Assembly: GCA_015680685.1 (NCBI GenBank)
Contig: MNCI01000864.1
Coordinates: 14,649-78,648, forward strand
Source of the DNA: Gnetum montanum
Lineage: Eukaryota; Streptophyta; Gnetopsida; Gnetales; Gnetaceae
Length of the DNA stretch: 64,000 nucleotides
Direction: 5' to 3'
A program made the translations under genes and the position numbers. A model generated the notes under the pieces. The model was not told the origin of the DNA and made no database searches. It worked only from the letters and a program-made list of their open reading frames with translations. Every line of letters starts with the position of its first letter. The first letter of the stretch is position 1. Shown here one piece after another: positions 1 to 11,619 of this stretch.

Positions 1-301
1 ACTAGTGTTAGGAACAATTAGAACTTAGTTAGTAAATAGTTAATGTAAGTTAGTCACTTAGTTCTCCTTACCTTCTCCAATTAGCATAAGACATTAAAAA
101 CATAAAAAGATATAAAAATCATATACCTCAAGCTTACTTAACCATACAATCATGACAATACAATTTTGGAAAGAAAACGATTGATTAACCTTAAGTGTTT
201 CATTAAGGAGTGTAAGCACTTAGTCCTTGGAGTTCGACCTGATCGAGCGTGAAACAGTCGTATTCGTATGGTTGAGTGTAGCGGTACCTTGCCACTCATC
301 A
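1..301 (+). repeat. 3' part of a type-B LTR, cut by the window edge
   Basis: This matches, base for base over long stretches, the second half of the LTRs at 22186-23177 and 31059-32028 (the motif cttagttctcc, the run of aacataaaaagatataaaaatcatat, and the U5 end with GGTACCTTGCC). It ends in CTCATCA at 295-301, the usual right terminus of this LTR group. Sequence homologous to the LTR of element A resumes directly afterwards, so this is the right end of a solo LTR or full element inserted into the 5' LTR of A. The left part lies outside the window. Confidence 0.8.
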
Positions 302-810
302 AATTTTTTCCATTAATTGAGGTAATTAAGCAAGATAACTTAGATAAGTTAAATACATAAGTACAACTGCTTCGATCATAACACATATCTGCTTGGTAAT
401 CCCATTAGCATTATTGGTTGGTATGCCCAGGAGCATAGCACTTGGTAACCCAGTAGTGGATACATGGGTTCAAGACATGTGCAGAAACTAGGACCAAATG
501 CTTATGTTAGGACTAATTAGAGACTAGTTAATTAGTTAAAGTAAATTAGTTAATCTAGTTACTTTATCTCTCTTTAAACATCAAAATCATAAAACATAAA
601 ATGACACAAATCATATGCCTTGATTACACTTAACCATACCTTTGTACTTCATAAGTGTAATTGGGAAAATAACGAATGACCTTAGGGAAAGGTTCATAGC
701 CTAGAAGACCAATGCACCAAAAACTATAGAGTCCACGTAATTCTACTAGATCATGCGTGAATGCTTCGTGATTTGTATGGTTGGATGTAGGGGTACCTCG
801 CTGCTCATCA
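302..810 (+). repeat. Element A 5' LTR, distal part (R/U5)
   Basis: This aligns with about 12215-12724 of the A 3' LTR: the stretches aattaagcaagata, gcttggtaatccca, cttatgttagga and atggttggatgtaggggtacctcgctg occur in the same order. It ends in CTCATCA at 804-810. The proximal U3 part with promoter lies left of the window because another element is inserted at 301/302. Divergence from the 3' LTR is clearly higher than between the two B LTRs, by eye, so A is older than B. Confidence 0.82.
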
Positions 811-830
811 TTGGTGCTATTGTTAGGGAC
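811..830 (+). other. Element A primer binding site (tRNA-Asp type, decayed)
   Basis: TTGGTGCTATTGTTAGGGAC follows the LTR end directly. It is a decayed form of the sequence complementary to the 3' end of plant tRNA-Asp, the primer used by Athila-type Ty3 elements; most differences are C to T or G to A. Better-preserved copies are at 23178 and 18825. Confidence 0.75.
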
Positions 831-963
831 TCAATTTAGTTAAACATGCGCTATCTAGGTTTAGTAACCATTATTAATATCATTAGATGAACTCAAGGTC
901 AATATTACTCTCACATGACATATAATTACAAAAGCACACTAATAATTTTAATTGTTTGACAAA

Positions 964-2754
964 ATGTCTTCTTCTCACAAGTGTGATGATGTCAAACTGC
1001 TGGTCTCACAAGAGTGCAAAGAGGTATATACTTATCCAAATGAGTATGTATATTACTTCACCTTCATCCTACATTAGGATGAACAATTGCGATGGCATGA
1101 TATGGAAGGAAACATCATATTGCCCCCTGATCAATCTATGCCAAGGATGCTCTTTCAAACTCTTAAGAGGTTGGGCATTCCAAATCTTCACGATGAATAC
1201 ATTGCAAATGGTTATGAAACTTGAGACTACCATCCCATCAAAACACAATCTAGGAGATATTACTAGCAGAAGAAGCACTTTACTAACCCCTTATTTCTAC
1301 TAAATTAAGATGACAATGTGGAACCTCCCCCTGAGGATTCCCAACTTGAAGATTCTCCACCCCCTATTATTGGTGATGAGGGTGTGGCCCTGAACTTATG
1401 ATCCACTATTCATAATCTAGGTTTAAGAAAAAGTGACAGTCAAGGCAAGGGCTCGAGTAAATATCATGATGGTAAGGGATGTAAGGATGGTGGTCGTAAT
1501 GAGTGAAAAAGTGGTGGCCGACACCATAGTGGCAGTGGCTGTCCACCTTCCTCTTCATCCTCTTCATCGAATTCCAAACATTCCTCTTCATCTACTGATT
1601 TTCATAGAAGCCACCATAGAAATAATCATGATGAAGGTGACCAACAAGTTAATAATGATAGCAAAACCTACTAAGAACATCGAGGTAACAAAGGACATCA
1701 TCAAAGATAATGCAATAATGATGATGATGAGCCTCTATTGGCAACTCGAAGCATGCTTAACATTGTAGAGGTAGTAAAGATCCTAACTAGGCATGTGAAG
1801 GATAGTCAGATCAAGTGCTTAGATATGAACAATATCCTAAGATTTGAGGGGGGATACAACTCTAATCTGCAGACACATTTACAAGCCTTCCATGATGCTT
1901 GTTCCTTGTAGAACATTGAAAATGATTATCAGAGACTCAAGCTCTTCCCCAGGACACTCATCAAGAAAGCTAAAAGCTAATACTAATTCTTAGAGCTGGA
2001 ATCTATTTGTAGATGGAGTACCATGTTAGAGCTATTTAATGACAAATACTAGATGTACTCTAGAGTGTCCAACCTAAGAAGCCAAATCCAAGGCTAGAAA
2101 CAAGGAACGCATGAACCCTTGGATGCCACCATGTCTAGATCTTATTCTCTCTCTGGCCATGGATATTCTCAAAGGAAACAACTCTGCCACATCATATATG
2201 GGCTTAGAGCTAAAACAAGAAGAACTCTTGGGGTTTATGCCCAAGGAAGACTTTCTAAACTAAGATCTCATTAAACCCAAACGCTTATGGAGTAGGTGGC
2301 ACAAGAAGAAGGTGAGTTATGAAAAAGAGAAAGTGCAGAAGAGTATAATAGGGATCCTTCCATAAGAAAAAGGAAGGTCTAATTCTATGACAAGGAGGAT
2401 GCACCACTTGATGAGGTGGTAAATAGAAAAACCTTGCCTATAAAAAAATCTATTTTTGATATTTCAACAAAGGTTGATAAATTATGTGACTCTTTGGATG
2501 AGAAAGTCCAAACTACTATGAAAATTGCAAAATCTTCCAAAGAGAAAAATAATGATTGTAAATGAAGGAGTCAAAAAGAAGCTGAATGTGCCCATCAAAG
2601 AGGTAAGGGCAAGTCTACTACAATAAAATAAGTTGTTAAAACCAACTCTAATGATGATACTGGTTGTGAGATCTATCAATATGAACATCCAAAGGGGTGT
2701 TGCCTTGTGGTGTCACACTTACAGGAGTCTGGGGTGTACACATTGAATCCATGA
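964..2754 (+). pseudogene. gag: Element A gag pseudogene (Athila-like)
   Basis: Capsid-like polyprotein of an LTR retrotransposon. The start AAAATGTCTTCTTCTCAC is shared with element C. In order I see: an N-terminal domain (964-1400); a His/Asp/Ser-rich linker (about 1440-1700, with a run of Ser); a Retrotrans_gag-type core at about 1740-2100 (FEGGYNSNLQTHLQAFHDAC, then KLFPRTL); a Lys/Glu-rich region; and a zinc knuckle at about 2664-2703 of CX2CX3HX4C type in which the second Cys has become Tyr. Many in-frame stops, mostly TAG, TAA and TGA at positions expected for Trp, Gln and Arg, plus frameshifts, make it dead. The homologous gags of B, C and E keep the same order. Confidence 0.82.
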
Positions 2755-2851
2755 CTAGCAAGGGGGCAAGCACCTAGACAATTACCCTATCCTTAAGGCA
2801 ATCTAAGGTAATTCCACCAATACCAACAAGCTTATTATCCAAGTGGAACTC

Positions 2852-3116
2852 CACCACAATCATATGAGCAATACCAATAGTGGCACCAACCACAATTATT
2901 GCCAAAGTAGTAGTGCCCTTACAAGAAATTAAACCCATACACGTACTATGTTGAGCAACCCATTTCTCCATGAAGNTGCATGGCTAGTAGACCTTCATGG
3001 AGAAATGGGTTGCTCAACATAGTACGTGTATGGGTTTAATTTCTTGTAAGGGCACTACTACTTTGGCAATAATTGTGGTTGGTGCCACTATTGGTATTGC
3101 TCATATGATTGTGGTG
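2852..3116. repeat. Perfect 124-bp inverted repeat bounded by single Ns
   Basis: Bases 2852-2975 and 2993-3116 are exact reverse complements, with a 17-bp spacer that begins with an N at 2976; another N stands at 3117. The right arm interrupts normal gag-to-pol order, and the left arm is the expected Gln/Tyr/Pro-rich linker. Perfect arms in an element this decayed, framed by Ns, point to a scaffolding or gap-filling artefact. Confidence 0.85.
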
Positions 3117-3117
3117 N

Positions 3118-6100
3118 TTGTGATGCTAACTCATACTATTTTCGATTGGATCAAGGTTGGCAACCTACCCATAAAAATATTTAACTCAAGAAGTCCTCTT
3201 ATTTACTTGCAGATTGCTAGACATGAGCCATGAAAGCTTCTTCTTGATTCTGGTTCCAGAGTTAATCTCATCTCCCATGACATGTACAAGGCTTGGAACC
3301 TACCACCTCTCAAGAAGAACAAAATCTATCTAAAATTGGCAAATCAATTAATCACTATTCCTTTAGGATTAGTGGAAGACATTATGACTACAATTAGTAG
3401 GAGGTCCTATCTTGATAGTTTTTTGGTGATCAAGGTTGAGAACTACAAAGGAGACTTCCCCATCATTATGGGAAGGACCTAGTTAAGCACAGTTGATGCA
3501 CGAATGGGTATAAGAGACCTCTCCTTGAAAATCTTCAAAGAAAATGAATTTGGACATTTAGAGAAGAAAAATATTATACATATCACGTACAATGATCACA
3601 GGTGCAATTGCATGCAAAAGATCTAGTCCATCAAAAGTACATTCATTAAAGCATGTAGTCAGTGTGCACATGAGTAAGATATCCAAAGGTGTATGTACAT
3701 AGAAACCATAAAACAAGAGGCCACCCAGTGGCTGACAGCTAACTTTGATAGTAGCACATTATGCATGGAACCAACTAAGAGCCTAACATGTGCTTATGTT
3801 GAAGAAATGGATGAACTTGAGCAAGTTCATCACTAACTCTTTGATGATGAAGATGATGATACCTATTGGGAAGAGTTAGAAATCCCTAATAACTTTAAGT
3901 AGGAGCCCCAAGAGTTGAAAACTCTACCAGTTGGCATGGAGTATGCATTTTTAAATAATGGAAATCTGATTATAATCAATGCAAAACTTTCTCCTTAACA
4001 AAAAGGAAAGTTATTAAAGGTGGTTAACAAGTGGCTAATAACCTTTGCTTGGTCATATCTAAAGCTAACTGGAATCAATCCATGGATATGCCAATATCAC
4101 ATTTACGCTAACCTAGCCATGAAGCTAAGAAGGCAACCACAAATATGGCTAAACCCCAAATTGAAGTAGATCATCAAGGAGTAAATAGAACAACTCCTCA
4201 ATATGGGGTTCATCTATTCCATCGTGGATAGTGAGTGGCTTAGCCCACTCATAATTGTGCCAAAGAAAGGTGGCAAGTGGTAGGCCTATATTGACTTTAG
4301 GCCATCAAACATGGCAACATTTAAAGATCATTTTCCATTGCCATTTGTGGATCGAGTGTTGGACACCATCTCTAGGCATTCCTATTATAGCTTCTTGGAT
4401 GGTTGTAGTGGCTATAACCAAATCCAAATTGCATCAAAAGATCAAGATAAGACAAAATTCATGAGTCCCTAGGGGAATTTTACATATTGTGAGATGTCAT
4501 TTGGCCTATGCAATTCCCCTACAACATTTCAACGCCTGGTCCTTAGCATTTTTCAATAGCAAATTGGTAGTGGTGTGGAAGTCTTCATGGATTACTTCAC
4601 CACCTATGGAGCTACATTTGAGCAAGCCCTAAATTGCCTTGAGTAGGTTCTAAAAATATGTGTGGAAACAAATTTGTGGGTCAACTAGCAAACAAGTCAT
4701 CTCATGGTCCAAGAAGGCATTGTATTGGGGCATAAAATCTCACAAGCAGGGATTGAGGTAGATCCTAAAAATATAAGGGTCATCCAAGGAATTACACATC
4801 AACCAAAGACACTTAAAGATGTCAGATCATTCCTTGGACACACTGGCTACTATCAACATTTCATAGAGAATTTCTCTAAGATTACAAAGACATTGGTCAA
4901 CGTTACAAAGAAAGATGCTTTGTTCTACGCGCACCAATTCTACATGCACCAAACTAGTCTAGACCATTTTACATAATGACAGGTGCCTCTAATTATGCCT
5001 TGGAAGCTATGCTTACACAGTTGAACAATAAGAAATATCCATACTACATCCACTACGTAAGCCAAAGCATTGTGGGTGCACAATTAAATTACACCACAAC
5101 TGAGAAAGAACTGATGGCAATGGTGTATGCTCTTAAAAAGTTCAAGCACTATGTGCTTGGTTATAAAGTATTTGTGCACACAGATCATAGTGTCATCTAC
5201 TTCCTGATGAACAAGCTGATAGTGAGTCCTTGTATCATATGACAGCTTCTAATCTTATAGGAATTCGATCTCATAATGCTAGATTAGAAAGAGATGAGAA
5301 TGTGATCACTAACCACCTCTCTCGATTAAGATGGGATAACAAAGAGGAGAGCCTGCTCTTCGACGAGTTTCTAGATGAACTCCTCTTTACAGGAGCAATC
5401 AATGACCAAGTGCCCATAGAACCAACATGTTACAATGGAATCCTCATTTACCTTCTTTCTTAGGAGATGTGACAAGATTGGGACTTTAGAAAGAAGTAAC
5501 AATTTCTTCATTAGACAAAGTACTTCATGGAAATCAACAAACACCTTTACAAAGTGTGCACCAATGGCCTAGTTTGTTGGTGTGTCCCTAATACGGATCA
5601 ACTATGCATTCTTTAGGATGCTTACAAAGGCCCCTATGGAGGCCACTATGTATGAAAACACATGTCCATAAAAATCCTAATGGTAGAATACTATTGACCT
5701 ACAATCTTCATGGATGTCCACCTATTCGTCCAATCTTGTGAATGCTGCCAAAGAGATAGTGGGATGATCATATGAATGAAGGGTCCTCAATAGTGGATTT
5801 AACCACTATAGCCCTTTAACATATGGGGCATTAACTTCATGAGTCCCATCACACCCATGTCCAATGGAAAGGCGTATATCATCATAGTAGTTAACTACTG
5901 CACAAAATGGGTAGAAGTAGCAATCGTCACTAATTGTACATCATCCACTACTACTCGATTCATACAAAAAAATGTTGTCAATAGGTTTGGGGTGCCATGT
6001 GCACTAATTTCTAATAATGGGACTCACTTTATAGATGCCACCTTTTGAAAACTTATGCAACACTTGGGGGTTAAACATAAATCAACAACACCCTATGACC

Positions 6101-6747
6101 CCACCCCCACCCTCCATCCCCCAGCCAATGCTCAAGCAGAGGTAACTAACCAAGAGATCACAAAGATCTTAACAAGAACCATAAGCAAATATAGAAGACA
6201 TTGGAGCACAAAACTCAACGATGCCTTCTGGGCCTATCACTCAACATGAAAACTCCTTATTAGCTACTCTTCCTATGAGTTAGTGTACGGAAAACTTCCA
6301 ATGCTACCAATTCAATCTGAGCTCCGTACACTCTCAATAGCCTATGATCTAAATCTAAACCTAAGTCTAGCACAGAAAGAAAGACTAATCAATCTCAATG
6401 TGTTAGATGAAAATTAATTAGTGACCCTATCTTTGAATGAGGTGCACAAGGCATTTAACAAGCAACAACATGACCTCAAAATATGGAAAGTGAAATTTCA
6501 ACTGGGAGATAAGGTCCTTTACTGGAACCCAACACATGTACCTTAAAAGAAAAAGTCTCAAACATTATGGAAGGGACCTTATATAATTGATCAACCATTT
6601 TCCTCTAGGGCCATGTTAATCTACAAGCTTGAGAGCCTAAATAAAAAGCAATTGGTCAACATCCAATAAGTGAAACCTTTCCTAGAGCCAAGACAAGCTA
6701 GTGCAACTACCACCTTAATGGATGGACAACCATGCTCCATTTTTTAG
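3118..6747 (+). pseudogene. pol: Element A pol pseudogene: PR-RT-RNase H-INT
   Basis: Enzymes for reverse transcription and integration of a Ty3-type element. In order: retropepsin with an intact DSGS (Asp at 3246); RT from about 4250 to 4650 (FLDGCSGYNQIQI, then VFMDYFTTYG where FMDD is expected, codons 4590-4595); RNase H from about 4970 to 5250 (MTGAS, first catalytic Asp replaced by Gly, later TDHS kept); zinc-binding region near 5640-5760 (CECCQRD); integrase core from about 5820. The first two integrase acidic residues are Asn (5833 and 6013), while the Glu in AEVTN is kept. It ends with the C-terminal domain and a TAG at 6745. Many stops and several frame changes make it non-functional. 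Confidence 0.85.
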
Positions 6748-8303
6748 ATCTCCTCCTTCCAACTTAGTCATGGGGAAGATGGCTATCTGTGCAAACCATC
6801 CATATGGCTTCTTAGTTTTTCACTTTTTGTTTTACACATTTTTGTTTTATAGTTTGTTGATTTTCACTTTTTTCTTTGGTTTTTGGTTCTATTGGTTTTT
6901 TCATTTTTTTTGTTTTACAACATCATTAGTATGTTTATCTTTCTTGAACATTTTATACCTTTTTCTATTTTTACTTTATTATGTTTCTATTTGTCATTTT
7001 CATCATTTTTGCTAATAAAAAGTGCTTTATTACTGTAGGACACAATGCCATTGCTGCTATTTACTAACGATGGTTTATGCTTAATGTTGTGATTGTTAAT
7101 GTTTGGTTTCTATTTTTGCATTCCAATGTCTAATAACTTTGACATGGTTTATTTTTCATGGAATAGGCAATGAGTTCACATCATCCATCCATCCACAAAC
7201 TCTATCATTTTTCTTGTTCTGGAAGTTTGAGGTACTTTTCATTACAAAAACTTTTAATCAATTTTTTGACCTTGGTAGTTTCTAGAATTGGGAATGATTC
7301 AAAGGATTGTACATGGTGTGACTTCAAGGGGACTCAATACTCTTTGTACTCTTCTACTTACTTGAGTGCTTGAGTGTTTTTCATGAACTTCTTACCATTC
7401 CATTCCAATCACTAATAGGAAGTCAAATAAAGGCTTTTCATGGTATGGTTCCCATCCAAAAATTCAAAAAATAAAATGAAACAAAACATGATGGAAATTC
7501 AAAGCACACCCTTTAGACAAATAAACAAGATACAAGCATTGGTTATGGGACTAGAAAGACATGTTACCCATGCCTAAAGGTCCCCTCAAACTAAGGCCCT
7601 CTCTCACTTCCTACTTCTCTTTGTGGAATGGTAGCGATTTTGTGGGAGCACTCTTGTGTTTTAAGGGGGTGGATCAGTCTTGGACTGGTGATGTGAAGTC
7701 ATTGAAAGAGGTCAATTTTGGTCTGGACTAAGGATGAATCTTCTCATGTCATTTTAAACATAAACTCCACAAGGGACTTCTTATGATCTCAATTCTGGAT
7801 TCCATTCCAACTTCCCAATCATCCATCTATGTTTCCATACCTCAACTCACTATTAGGTTCTATGTTATGCTTAATGTCTTAGTTTGACATGTTGGAATTC
7901 TTATATAGATTCTTTCTAGTTGGTCCTTAACTTTTCATGACCATTAATCAATAATGGAGCCCATGGACTCCTTAGTTGAGGTTATGCAAGGGGGAAAAGG
8001 GCATGTGCCTACTATGGGGAGGACCCACTTGCATATCTTTTGGCCTGGTTAGTTAAATTTCTTACTTTAGATATTGCTACAATCCTATCATTCACATATT
8101 CCATTGTGTATCCTGTAAAGTGCTCCTTAGACTTCCATAATATTCATTCTCTAAACTATTTTATCAACTTTCTCAATTTTTTGAACTCCAATGCCCTATT
8201 CTATTATTTTTATCATGTTCATGACTTTTTGGACTTTCATTTGACCCTAATTTCACTCAAAAACTCCTTGTATTTTGGAGGTTTTGACCAAGTCATTAGA
8301 AGT
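6748..8303 (+). other. Element A non-coding spacer after integrase
   Basis: AT-rich stretch without a credible ORF. It starts with TAGTCATGGGGAAGATGGC (near 6763), a purine-rich motif also found just after integrase in B, C and E. Further conserved blocks are catccatccatccacaaactctat, agcacaccctttagacaaataa and acatgttacccatgcctaaagg. The same blocks in the same order occur in B (29323-31046), C (21596-22185 plus 32034-33378) and E (54221-55847). Confidence 0.7.
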
Positions 8304-8400
8304 CAACGATGATCAACAGTCGCATCAACTTCACCTAGTTTACATAGCTAACCTCGTCATCTAGGCCCCATCAATGCATGTCAAAAACTCTATATATACC
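8304..8400 (+). promoter_or_regulatory. Internal U3-like array and TATA box upstream of ORF3 (element A)
   Basis: The block contains catctaggccccatcaatgc, closely matching gactaggccccattaatac in the U3 of the A 3' LTR (about 11910-11930). It is followed by CTATATATACC ending at 8400, a plant-type TATA box. Element E has the corresponding array and TATA on the other strand (54109-54220). It lies about 350 bp before the ORF3 start codon. I infer an internal promoter; no transcript evidence is available here. Confidence 0.5.
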
Positions 8401-8546
8401 ACCACATACTTTGCAATTTTTTGACATTTTCTTCATAACACAAGGGGATTTTTTGCCATTTTTTAGAACCCAAAACCTTCCAAAGCTCATAACTTCCAAA
8501 TTTTTTGTCCAAATCACTCTATTCTTTGCTCCTGCAACTACTAAAG

Positions 8547-8753
8547 GTAATCTCTTCATTGTGGGGATTGCAAACCTTAAGGTTTTGAATGAAATTTTTT
8601 GAGTTAACCATTCTAACACCCTCCAAAATAAATTATTAACATTATAACATAAATAAAATAATGATTAAAATTGATTAAATCAGCCATAATCACAATCCCA
8701 ATTATTTCATGTTACACAACAATTGCTAACCTATGGTCATGTTATGATTACAG
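8547..8753 (+). other. Putative 5'-UTR intron of ORF3 (element A)
   Basis: Donor AAAG|GTAATC at 8546/8547; branch-point-like TTGCTAAC about 25 nt before the acceptor TTACAG|ATGG at 8753/8754. The acceptor sits directly before the ORF3 ATG. Element E has a donor CAGAG|GTAAG, TTGCTAAT and TTGCAG|ATG in the same relative places (53964 to 53657, minus strand). Conservation of all three signals in two separate insertions supports a real intron. Confidence 0.5.
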
Positions 8754-11619
8754 ATGGTGCCAAGACTAAAATAACCATAGGAGAGAGAACCTCTCAACCA
8801 AGGGAGAAACAACCTAGAATTGGAAGGGGCCAACAAGAACAAGCCCAAGAGCCACCAAAGGCAACCCATGCAATAGGACCTCTTCGAGAGGAGCCCAAAG
8901 TGGAATCTATTCAACAAATTCCCAAAGAATAAGTTGAAATAAAAAAAAATCTCAGTGAGGGGAAGCACCAAGACCTATACCAAGGCTTAAGGTCACTCTA
9001 ACACAAGTATGCCTTGACACCATTAGGCCCCATGAGATCCAACGCTTAGTTCTTCATGAATTGAACTTTGGACCATTTTTAGAATATGCTCCAACAAAGG
9101 TAAAAATACAATTACAAACCTCTCCCATATGGCTACTCATCACTTCCAATGGAGAGTGGTACATGGAAGAGGCATATCTCTTCTGGAATAATAGAAGGCT
9201 ATGCTTCATAATGAAGATCAAGGATATTCAAGTGTCCTACTCGGCTGAAGCTATCGCACAGGTGCTAGGGTTGCCTAATACTAGAACATAATTGGAAAAG
9301 TTGTTAACACAAGCTGACCCTGAGGCCAAAAATAAGTGGACCTAGCAATGTTACAAGGTTAACTATAAGGATTTTAACACACTCACACTGGTGGAACGAA
9401 TATACTTCAAAATCGCAGCCTATCACCTTAATCCAATAGTAAGGCCTAGTAAGGTAACTACCTTTTCTACCCAAGCATGCACCACTCTAAGAAGAATATT
9501 TCTAGCAAACCTTCCATAATTGATCTATTTAGAGATCAAGAAGCACTTCAAAGAAAATGAACATGGAAGGAAAACCTTGCCTTTTCCATGCCTCATTTGG
9601 AAACTTTGCAAAAGGATAGGGATCATCTACTACACAAATGACACAATCAAAAATGCTCCTTTGGCCTCGTGGTCTAAAATAATGAAGGACAAGATACCTA
9701 CCATGAGTAAAGAAGGGGAGCAATAGCCGCCACCTCTAGTGCCTACTCAAGAAGCAACACTAGAGGCCTATGCAATCCTTGAGCACTTGCACAAAATCTT
9801 GGAGCAACTCTTACATGAGCAAGGGCAGCATGCAGGAAAAAGTAGTGTAGACCCATCTGTATATCAATTAGTGATGAGTCACCTTAATGAGGTGGCTCAA
9901 ACAATTAGCCAGATGGAAAGAGATGGGCTAATATTCTCTACCCAACAGATGCAGTTGCCCATGAGGTTGGATCCTAATGCCCGAGAGGTGACGGTGTCAT
10001 TATCTCAACATCATTTATTCCCATAAATCTCTAGGAATGTTGCCTCCTTTTCAGTGCATTTAGAGGAAGGCAAGGGGGAAACTATACTAGTGATGTAGTG
10101 CCAAGGGCAAAAGACCATTGCTAAAGTAGTCACTAACCAAATCGCTAAAGCACTTAATGCACCTGTGATGTCTATACCAAACGTATCTACACTTCAAGAT
10201 GTGTAGACATCTACAGGCATGATCAGTGAAAGATTGAATGCAACCCAGCACAAAGAATTATTATACTGACTAGTAGGGACCGAGCAACCAATTCTAGATA
10301 TCTTTGATTTTTTTGACAACATCACTACAACTCAGTCGGAGTTGCTACAAGAAAAGGGCAAGTGCATCATCTTAGAAGGACAACTTGAAATGGCCCAAGC
10401 ACAAAACCAGCACTTGGTAGTGGAAATTGCTAAACTACATGCCTTTTTGGCTGATCCTACACTCCTCAGCCTAACAATCACCAAAGATGAAGCTTTTTAA
10501 CAACTTCAAGAATGACTAAAACAAGTTGAGGAGGAAACAGTTACAACCATCTTTAACCAATCCATAGCAGAAGCAAAAACCTACTTAGTTTAGAAGGACT
10601 TGGTTCAAATGCACTAAGAAAATAAATAATTAATCATCAAAAATAATCACCTATGTCATATTGATGCACAGAAACAATAGATGTAGGATTTCATTCATCA
10701 ATAGTAAGAGCAACTCAGTAGGGTAAACATAGAATTGAGGAAATTGGCTATGAAAAATTGAAATCTATCTATGGAGGAAGTCCAATCCTTATGTCAAAAG
10801 TCTGCCATTGAGATTGATGCTTGGAAAAACAAAGCTCTAAAATTTAAAAGAGTTAATAATCATTATAAAGACCAGGTTGGCTTGCAGAAGGAAGTGAACA
10901 AGAAGCACATTCAAATGGCTAAGGCAAAAGTAAATAGTGCTCTCCAGTCACTCCAACAAGGAAGAGAAGTGTGGAAATCCATCATCGATGGAATAGATGC
11001 CTATAGCAAAGTAGAGATCCACCTAAAGGAGTTGCAACTTGAAGAAATGATAGAACATATGGAACTCTCCAATCTCTACTATGCAAACCTAGCAATGTTA
11101 ACTACCAAATGACCATGATCAAAACATGAGCAATAAGTCGCTAGCTCGTACTTACTGTACAAGGCTAAGTTCAAGCAACACAAGGATGCTAAAGACAATC
11201 GTGCGATAATAAATGCTAAACTCGAAGTTTTTAGGGCACAATTCATGGATCAATAATCAATTACCAAGAACTTGGCCAAGAGAATAAATGATTGCCAAGA
11301 GCTGAAAGAAATAGTTAGAGCATTTAACATTGAGTGTAAACAATTTGTTGCCTAGTTCATCAATGCTTAGGAGCTATTTAAAATGATTCCCTATCCTTGG
11401 AATGTGCTTGTTCTTGTCCACATTGGTGAAGTTATGTGGATGATGCACAATCCCAGGAGTAAGGAGAAGAAAATGAAGGCATTGCTAGATGTCTTTTGCC
11501 TAACACCAAAAGTTGCAATAGCAATAGGACAACCACAGCCACCTCAACTACTGCACGTGCCTAAAGCTAATGAAGATCCCTCAGAACATCAAGAACCACC
11601 ATTACCTAGGACTATGTAA
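8754..11619 (+). pseudogene. Element A ORF3: long charged coiled-coil protein of unknown function
   Basis: About 955 codons between the spacer and the 3' LTR, the place where Athila-type elements carry an env-like ORF. Visible parts: a Gln/Pro-rich N-terminus; a globular-looking region at about 9020-9720 (PSKVTTFSTQAC, then YLEIKKHFKENEHGRKTLPF, then APLASWSKIMKDK) that faintly recalls the plant transposon protein domain found in some plant Ty3 ORFs; a long Gln/Lys/Glu-rich, heptad-like middle (about 9760-11110); and a conserved C-terminal motif (PWNVLVLVHI, then HNPRSKEKKMKALL) with a Pro/Gln tail. I see no signal peptide, transmembrane segment or fusion peptide, so an envelope role is not supported. 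There are frameshifts near 8780 and 8940 and about 20 stops. Homologues: E (53656-50784) and F (two fragments). Confidence 0.72.

Noticed and set aside
2774-2971. Minus-strand open frame that repeats a plus-strand frame at 2997-3233
   Set aside because: Both come from the two arms of the perfect inverted repeat; the real text is a Gln/Tyr/Pro-rich gag-pol linker on the other strand.
6722-7015. Very hydrophobic Phe/Leu-rich frames after integrase (also 29282-29498, 55628-55876)
   Set aside because: They look like membrane proteins but are translations of the T-rich spacer (ttttgttttac runs); they differ in frame and start between elements.
9529-9723. Minus-strand frame within ORF3 of A
   Set aside because: Shadow of the plus-strand ORF3, which is conserved in E and F.
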